Below, piece by piece: positions 59,865 through 64,000 of a stretch of DNA of 64,000 bases (the stretch's first letter is position 1; each line of letters opens with the position of its first letter). The notes under the pieces are model-generated. The model made no database searches, was not told the origin of the DNA, and saw nothing but the letters and a program-made list of their open reading frames with translations. The stretch is from Rhodococcoides fascians NBRC 12155 = LMG 3623 (lineage in GTDB: Bacteria; Actinomycetota; Actinomycetes; Mycobacteriales; Mycobacteriaceae), in contig NZ_BCWW01000001.1 in the NCBI RefSeq assembly GCF_001894785.1, positions 62,001 to 126,000 on the forward strand, read 5' to 3'. Both the position numbers and the translations under genes were made by a program.

Positions 59865-60805
59865 TACTTCGCGGCGGCCCGTTTGGCGAGCACCTTCGAG
59901 ATCCCGAGCTGCGCAACAACGATGATGCAGCCGACGATCGCACCGATGACTGCCGACGCAAGAGTGTTGACGATCCACGCCAGCACTCCGCCGACACCCG
60001 CGACCCCACGCACCGCATCCTCACCGTGGTGCACCAGCTCGTAGATGGGGTGGAAACCGAGCTCGTCGATGCCTACGAGAAGGATGTGCCCACCGACCCA
60101 GAGCATGGCTGCGGTGCCGACGACCGACAGCACTGCCATCACCTTCGGCATGCCCTTGACCAGTCCGCGGCCGAACTTCTCGACGAACCCGGATGAACCC
60201 TCGGCCAGCTTCAGACCGATGTCGTCCATTTTGACGATGAGTGCGACGACGCCGTAGACGACGATGGTGATGACCACCGCGACGACCGCCAAGATGATGA
60301 GGCGACTCCAGAAGCCCTCGCTCGCAATGGTGTCGAGAGCGATGACCATGATCTCGGCGGAGAGAATCAGGTCGGTCCGAACGGCACCGGACACCACGCT
60401 GTCCTCGTCCCGCGGCTCGTCCTCTGCCTCGGCGTGATGATCGCCGTGACCGAACAGTGCTCCCCAGATCTTGTGCGCTGCCTCGTAGCTGAGGTAGCAG
60501 CCACCGAGCATCAGAATGGGCGTCAGCAGCCATGGGAGGAACTGACTGAGCAGCAGGGCGATCGGCAGAATGATCAGCAGCTTGTTCCGAAGCGAGCCGA
60601 CAGCGATGCGCTTGATGATGGGCAATTCCCGTTCGGCCGCGAGACCGCGAACGTACTGAGGCGTCACCGCTGCGTCGTCGATCACGACACCGGCGGCCTT
60701 GGCCGTCGCTTTGCCGGTAGCGGCTCCCACGTCGTCGATCGATGCTGCCGCCAGCCGTGCCAGCGCGGCCACGTCGTCGAGCAGGGCTACCAGTCCGCCG
60801 GCCAT
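59864..60805 (-). CDS. DUF808-family membrane protein
   Basis: 313 residues, YedI-like DUF808. GGLVALLDDVAALARLAAASIDDV is the family N-terminus; then ITVLIKRIAVGSLRNK-type region (KRIAVGSLRNKLLIILPIAL), FLPWLLTPILMLGGCYLSYE, RTDLILSAEIMVIALDTIA and a set of hydrophobic helices to VIGAIVGCIIVVAQLG. It probably lies in the inner membrane, with six to eight helices. Function unknown even in E. coli. Overlaps the GNAT start by one base. Confidence 0.9.
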   Translation of the reverse strand: MAGGLVALLDDVAALARLAAASIDDVGAATGKATAKAAGVVIDDAAVTPQYVRGLAAERELPIIKRIAVGSLRNKLLIILPIALLLSQFLPWLLTPILMLGGCYLSYEAAHKIWGALFGHGDHHAEAEDEPRDEDSVVSGAVRTDLILSAEIMVIALDTIASEGFWSRLIILAVVAVVITIVVYGVVALIVKMDDIGLKLAEGSSGFVEKFGRGLVKGMPKVMAVLSVVGTAAMLWVGGHILLVGIDELGFHPIYELVHHGEDAVRGVAGVGGVLAWIVNTLASAVIGAIVGCIIVVAQLGISKVLAKRAAAK

Positions 60806-60946
60806 CAGTGATCTCCGAGTGAAGACGAATGCACGATCAGGCTCCTAGGGCTGAGTACGACGCCGAAATCCGGCAATCCACGTGCTCGAACCATACCGCC
60901 AGTAGCTCGCTGCGGACCACACATCGGAGTGGGATGTATGGTTTCC

Positions 60947-60967
60947 TATACGTATAGCGAGCTATAC
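60947..60967. promoter_or_regulatory. Overlapping palindromes, candidate XRE operator
   Basis: TATACGTATA (60947-60956) is a perfect 10-bp palindrome, and GTATAG-CGAG-CTATAC (60952-60967) is an overlapping perfect 6-bp inverted repeat. They stand 20-40 bp before the GTG of the membrane-protein/XRE operon. AT-rich sites like this stand out in GC-rich DNA and probably overlap the -10 box. Confidence 0.5.
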
Positions 60968-60986
60968 CAACGAACGGAGCATTCAG

Positions 60987-61394
60987 GTGAGACTCAGATG
61001 GATATCGGTCGCCGCTGTCGGCCTGGCCACTGCATCAGCGACGGCACTGCTCGCCTGGCTCGTGTCACCCATCGCGCCAGGGGTTTCCGCGCTGGTGTTC
61101 GGCGTCACCGCGCTGCCCTTCGGCGCGATGCTGGGCTGGATACTGTTCGTCGCGCCGGTCACCACCGACCAGACCTACACCTCGGGCGACAGCATCGAAA
61201 GCCATTGGACGACATCCGCGTCCAGCGGTACGGCCACCGATCTGGTGACCGTACTGGGTCTGACCCTTGCGGTGGTGTCCATCGCAAGAGTCGACCCCCC
61301 GGCCACGCTGCTTCTGACGGGCTTGCTGCTGGCTGCGTTCGCATCGTTCACTGCGCGGTACGCGTTCGCGCGCTACCGGGCCCTGTCCGAGTGA
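60987..61394 (+). CDS. Small four-helix membrane protein
   Basis: 135 residues from GTG 60987 with ACGGAG as ribosome site. Four hydrophobic segments: WISVAAVGLATASATALLAW, GVSALVFGVTALPFGAMLGWILF, TDLVTVLGLTLAVVSIA and PATLLLTGLLLAAFASF. No named domain; the pairing with a tiny XRE regulator that overlaps its stop by 4 bp is common in Gram-positive bacteria (YozG-type regulator with a DUF2975/DUF2178-like membrane protein). Likely a membrane sensor or stress protein whose level is set by the regulator; inference. Confidence 0.75.
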   Translation: MRLRWISVAAVGLATASATALLAWLVSPIAPGVSALVFGVTALPFGAMLGWILFVAPVTTDQTYTSGDSIESHWTTSASSGTATDLVTVLGLTLAVVSIARVDPPATLLLTGLLLAAFASFTARYAFARYRALSE

Positions 61395-61588
61395 AGAACG
61401 ATGTTCGACGTCGTCGCACCGAGAAGGGGTGGTCTCAGAGCGAGCTGGCCGAACGCATCGACGTCACCCGCCTGACGATCATCTCCATTGAAAAGGAGAG
61501 ATTCGACCCGAGCCTGCCCGTCGCCTTTCGCCTTGCCGCAGCTTTCGACTGCACGATCGAGGACCTGTTCGAGCCCGATAAGAATTGA
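61391..61588 (+). CDS. Small XRE-family (YozG-like) transcriptional regulator
   Basis: 65 residues from GTG 61391, overlapping the preceding stop (GTGA). The whole protein is one HTH_3 domain: RRRRTEKGWSQSELAERIDV, TRLTIISIEKERFDPSL and AFRLAAAFDCTIEDLFEPD, with the recognition helix TRLTIISIEKE. Such 65-70-residue regulators bind as dimers and repress the linked membrane protein. Its likely site is the palindrome at 60947-60967. Convergent with the aminotransferase gene, 3 bp away. Confidence 0.9.
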   Translation: MKNDVRRRRTEKGWSQSELAERIDVTRLTIISIEKERFDPSLPVAFRLAAAFDCTIEDLFEPDKN

Positions 61589-61591
61589 GCA

Positions 61592-62812
61592 CTACTGCGA
61601 GTACGAACTCATGAAGTTACCGAGCCGCTCGAGTGCGGTCGAGAGATCGTCCACGTTGGGCAAGGTGACGAGCCGGAAGTGGTCGGGCACATCCCAATTG
61701 AACGCTCGACCGTGACTGACCAGGATTTTCTCGGATTCGAGCAGGTCGAGGACGAACTTCTCGTCGTCGACGATGCCGAAACGGTCGGTGTCGAGCTTGG
61801 GGAACATGTACAGCGCGCCCGCAGCCTGCACACAGCTGATCCCGTCGATGGAGTTCAGCATTCGATGCGCCAGATCCCGCTGCGCGGTCAACCGACCCGT
61901 CGGCAGCAGAAGGTCCTCGATCGATTGACGGCCGCCGAGCGCCGTCTGTATTGCATGTTGTGCAGGCACATTCGCGCACATGCGCATGTTGGACAGCAAC
62001 GTGATGCCCTCGATAAAGCTCGCCGCACGGCGTCGTGGACCGGTGATCGCCAGCCACCCGGCACGGAATCCACACACTCGGTAGGCCTTCGACAACCCCG
62101 AATAGGTCAGGCACAGCACATCTTTGCCGGTGAGAGTTGCGAGATTGGTCATCTCGGAACCGTCGTACACGATCTTCTCGTAGATCTCGTCGGCGAGCAG
62201 AATCAGATCGTGCTCGCGCGCGAGGTCGACGAAACGCTGCAGAACGTCGCGTGAGTACACCGCACCAGTGGGGTTGTTGGGATTGATCACGACGATGGCC
62301 CGGGTACGGGTGGTGATCTTCGATTCCAGATCCTCGAAGTCCGGAGCCCAGTCCTGAGTCTCGTCTGCCAAGTAGTGGACCGGAGTGCCTCCGGCGAGAG
62401 CAACCGAACCCGTCCACAGCGGGTAGTCGGGGGAGGGGATCAGCACCTCGTCCTCGGGGTTGCACAGCGCCTGCATCGTCATGGTGATCAGCTCGGAGAC
62501 CCCGTTGCCCAGGTAGACGTCGCCGACGTCGAGGTCGCTCAGGCCCTTGGTCTGGTAGTACTGCACCACCGCGGTGCGCGCCGAGAACAGGCCCCGCGAG
62601 TCGGAATATCCCTGCGCGGTAGGCAGATTGCGAATCATCGCCATTATGATCTCGTCGGGTGCCTCGAAACCGAACGGGGCCGGGTTGCCCACGTTGAGGC
62701 GCAGGATCTTGTGCCCCTGCTCCTCGAGTTCCTCGGTCTTGTCCAGGATGCGGCCACGAATGTCGTAGCGAACATTCTCGAGCTTGCGTGCCTGATCGAT
62801 CGATCGCGTCAT
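61592..62812 (-). CDS. PLP-dependent aminotransferase (alanine/aspartate type)
   Basis: 406 residues, class I/II aminotransferase of the AlaA/AspC group. NVGNPAPFGFEAPDE at the N-terminus; PSPDYPLWTGSVALAGG; VVINPNNPTGAVYSRDVL (PLP-ring region); ILLADEIYEKIVYDG; YSGLSKAYRVCGFRAGW holds the Schiff-base Lys. The VCGFR Arg and final FRLVTLPN Arg bind the carboxylates. It makes alanine or aspartate from glutamate. It begins with an ATG that overlaps the EamA gene's stop by 4 bp, so both are made together. Confidence 0.9.
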   Translation of the reverse strand: MTRSIDQARKLENVRYDIRGRILDKTEELEEQGHKILRLNVGNPAPFGFEAPDEIIMAMIRNLPTAQGYSDSRGLFSARTAVVQYYQTKGLSDLDVGDVYLGNGVSELITMTMQALCNPEDEVLIPSPDYPLWTGSVALAGGTPVHYLADETQDWAPDFEDLESKITTRTRAIVVINPNNPTGAVYSRDVLQRFVDLAREHDLILLADEIYEKIVYDGSEMTNLATLTGKDVLCLTYSGLSKAYRVCGFRAGWLAITGPRRRAASFIEGITLLSNMRMCANVPAQHAIQTALGGRQSIEDLLLPTGRLTAQRDLAHRMLNSIDGISCVQAAGALYMFPKLDTDRFGIVDDEKFVLDLLESEKILVSHGRAFNWDVPDHFRLVTLPNVDDLSTALERLGNFMSSYSQ

Positions 62813-63750
62813 GACGAAAGTTCCTCCTGTCGAACGGACGGCGACATCCGAGTTCGGACCGCCACTGTTGCACATACGATGACCGCTGCTCCACCCACGA
62901 CCACCGGCCACGTCAGTCCCTCGTGGAGCAGGATCGCGGCCCAGCAGATCGTCAGCACCGGCTGAACGAGCTGCACCTGGCTCACGCTCGACATCGGACC
63001 GATGGCCAACCCCCGATACCAGGCGAAGAACCCCAGGTACATGCTCACGACGGCCAGATAGGCGAACGCAGCCCACTCTGCGACACCTCCGCTCGTGGGT
63101 TGATGCCACCACGCGAACGCCGTCATCGCTCCGGTCACCGGAACAGAGACGACGAGCGCCCACGAGACCGTCTGCCACGCTCCCAGTTCACGCGCAAGCA
63201 GCCCGCCCTCCGCGTATCCCACCGCGGCCGCCACGACGGCTCCGAGGAGAAGCAGATCCGACCACCCCAGTCCGGCGACCTCGCCGCCCTGCACGGCCGC
63301 GAATCCGACAGCGACCGCAGCACCCATGGCCGCAACCAACCAGAACATCGGCCGGACGCGTTGCCGCTCGCGGACGACGGCGAAGGCCGCGGTCGCAGCC
63401 GGCAGAAGCGCGATGACGACGGCACTGTGGCCGGCGGAGGCGGTGGTCAGAGCGAACGACGTGAGCACGGGGAAACCGATGACGACCCCGGCCGCGATGA
63501 CACCCAGTCGAACCCATTGCCGTCCGCGTGGCAACCGTTGCGAGGTCAGGGCCAGGGCGGCAGCAGCGAGGGCCGCGGCGACGACGGCGCGTCCGGACCC
63601 GACGAACAGCGGCGACAGGCCACCGGTCACGGCGATCCGAGTCAGCGGCACGGTGAACGAGAACGCCGTGACACCCGCCAGTCCCCACAAGAGGCCGGCT
63701 CGGGATAGCAGTCCCGGCGCGAGCTGGGTAGCGCTACTATGCTGCGTCAT
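62809..63750 (-). CDS. EamA/DMT-family transporter
   Basis: 313 residues from ATG 63750, ten membrane helices in two EamA repeats: GLLWGLAGVTAFSFTVPLTRIAVTGG begins the first and LLLLGAVVAAAVGYAEGGLLAREL the second; MYLGFFAWYRGLAIGPMSSVSQVQLVQPVLT is the conserved end of EamA. It likely exports an amino acid or metabolite. The upstream in-frame start 63960 reads backwards through the opposite MocR gene, so 63750 is better. Its start overlaps that of the divergent MocR gene (CATG). Confidence 0.88.
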   Translation of the reverse strand: MTQHSSATQLAPGLLSRAGLLWGLAGVTAFSFTVPLTRIAVTGGLSPLFVGSGRAVVAAALAAAALALTSQRLPRGRQWVRLGVIAAGVVIGFPVLTSFALTTASAGHSAVVIALLPAATAAFAVVRERQRVRPMFWLVAAMGAAVAVGFAAVQGGEVAGLGWSDLLLLGAVVAAAVGYAEGGLLARELGAWQTVSWALVVSVPVTGAMTAFAWWHQPTSGGVAEWAAFAYLAVVSMYLGFFAWYRGLAIGPMSSVSQVQLVQPVLTICWAAILLHEGLTWPVVVGGAAVIVCATVAVRTRMSPSVRQEELSS

Positions 63751-64000
63751 GTCCGACGATAGCAGTTCCCGGATCGTGTCTGCACTGCGAACCTGGATCG
63801 CAACCGCCCCGCCCGAGGCGAAGCTGCCATCCACTCGTGCGCTGGTGGCCCAGCATTCGGCCAGCCCCGTGACGGTGCAGAAAGCACTGCGCACGCTCAT
63901 TTCGCAGGGTGTCATCGAAACACGGCCTGGCGTCGGAACATTCGTCAAGACCGTGCACACGGCCCGCCCGAACGACTACGGGTGGCAGACTGCCGCGCTC
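63749..64000 (+). CDS. MocR-type GntR regulator (partial, cut by window end)
   Basis: The first 84 residues from ATG 63749 are visible: RIVSALRTWIATAPPEAKLPSTRALVAQHSASPVTVQKALRTLISQGVIETRPGVGTFV, the GntR winged helix with LPSTRALVAQH start and recognition helix SPVTVQKALRTL. After it begins NDYGWQTAAL, the linker that in MocR proteins leads to an aminotransferase-like domain. The rest is outside the window. Divergent from EamA transporter; MocR proteins often regulate a divergent transporter or PLP-related gene. ATG may be leaderless with TACTAT (63735-63740) as -10. Confidence 0.8.
   Translation, partial: MSDDSSSRIVSALRTWIATAPPEAKLPSTRALVAQHSASPVTVQKALRTLISQGVIETRPGVGTFVKTVHTARPNDYGWQTAAL

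Noticed and set aside
62809-63960. EamA transporter starting at 63960
   Set aside because: The extra N-terminus is antisense to the MocR helix-turn-helix and has no membrane-protein features.
1-64000. CRISPR array, insertion sequence, prophage or integrative element
   Set aside because: No repeat-spacer pattern, transposase, integrase or phage structural genes were seen; the DUF222-HNH protein is the only mobile-like family.

Overview
The window is a dense, GC-rich actinobacterial chromosome segment. GTG starts are common, many same-strand genes overlap by four bases (ATGA/GTGA), and most gaps are under 250 bp. Gene content (Kdp system, DUF222/HNH protein with a mycobacterial-type SOS box, LppU-like lipoprotein, Asp23/AmaP envelope-stress operon, TIGR04222 protein, many MarR/TetR/ArsR regulators) points to Mycobacteriales, most likely Rhodococcus or a close relative; this taxonomic call is inference. 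I saw no rRNA, tRNA, CRISPR array, insertion sequence or prophage.

Layout. 1-3.0 kb: macrolide-type glycosyltransferase (cut by the window edge) and its ArsR regulator, divergent from an MFS exporter and a GNAT acetyltransferase. 3.0-9.0 kb: a flippase-like membrane protein with an embedded degenerate kinase domain, a GGDEF-EAL protein, a small monooxygenase-fold protein and an 8-oxoguanine-deaminase-type amidohydrolase. 9.0-11.7 kb (minus): methyltransferase/spermidine-synthase-like protein, cupin, divergent SDR and TetR regulator. 11.8-18.5 kb (plus): a tightly coupled urea/guanidine nitrogen operon (permease, UAAP2, UAAP1, carboxylase CT region, allophanate hydrolase) whose carboxylase lacks biotin carboxylase and BCCP domains. 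18.5-23.8 kb: thioesterase/HxlR pair, LysE exporter, SGNH lipoprotein, small proteins, thioredoxin-reductase-like enzyme and a ClpN-HTH regulator with twin operators. 24-28.1 kb: second GGDEF-EAL protein (AGDEF variant) and a lipoprotein gamma-glutamyltransferase.

28.1-35.7 kb is a complete minus-strand kdpFABCDE potassium uptake operon, including the 27-residue KdpF. 35.8-39.8 kb is an envelope-stress island: an ECF sigma factor with an Asp23-like protein on one strand, facing a seven-gene operon (Asp23, Asp23-like proteins, a mini J-domain protein, DUF2273-like, DUF6286 and AmaP). 39.8-43.4 kb holds an exo/endonuclease-phosphatase, a secretory-type lipase and the SOS-box DUF222-HNH gene.

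The most interesting part is 43.5-46.8 kb: three overlapping genes for a TIGR04222 membrane protein with a Gly/Cys tail, a DUF692 (MNIO) enzyme and a three-part protein fusing a cytoplasmic N-terminal domain, a cytochrome-b561-like membrane region and a YedY/sulfite-oxidase-type molybdopterin domain. It looks like a membrane-attached cysteine-modification system with a redox partner. As written, the DUF692 start is out of frame by one G. The rest (46.9-64 kb) is housekeeping and regulatory: LppU-like lipoprotein, methyltransferase, SRPBCC protein, 2-hydroxyacid dehydrogenase, acetyltransferase, ABC exporter, SDR, Na+/H+ antiporter, two MarR/VOC/pirin modules with clear operators, DUF808 protein, a membrane protein/XRE pair, an aminotransferase with an EamA transporter, and a MocR-type regulator cut by the right edge.
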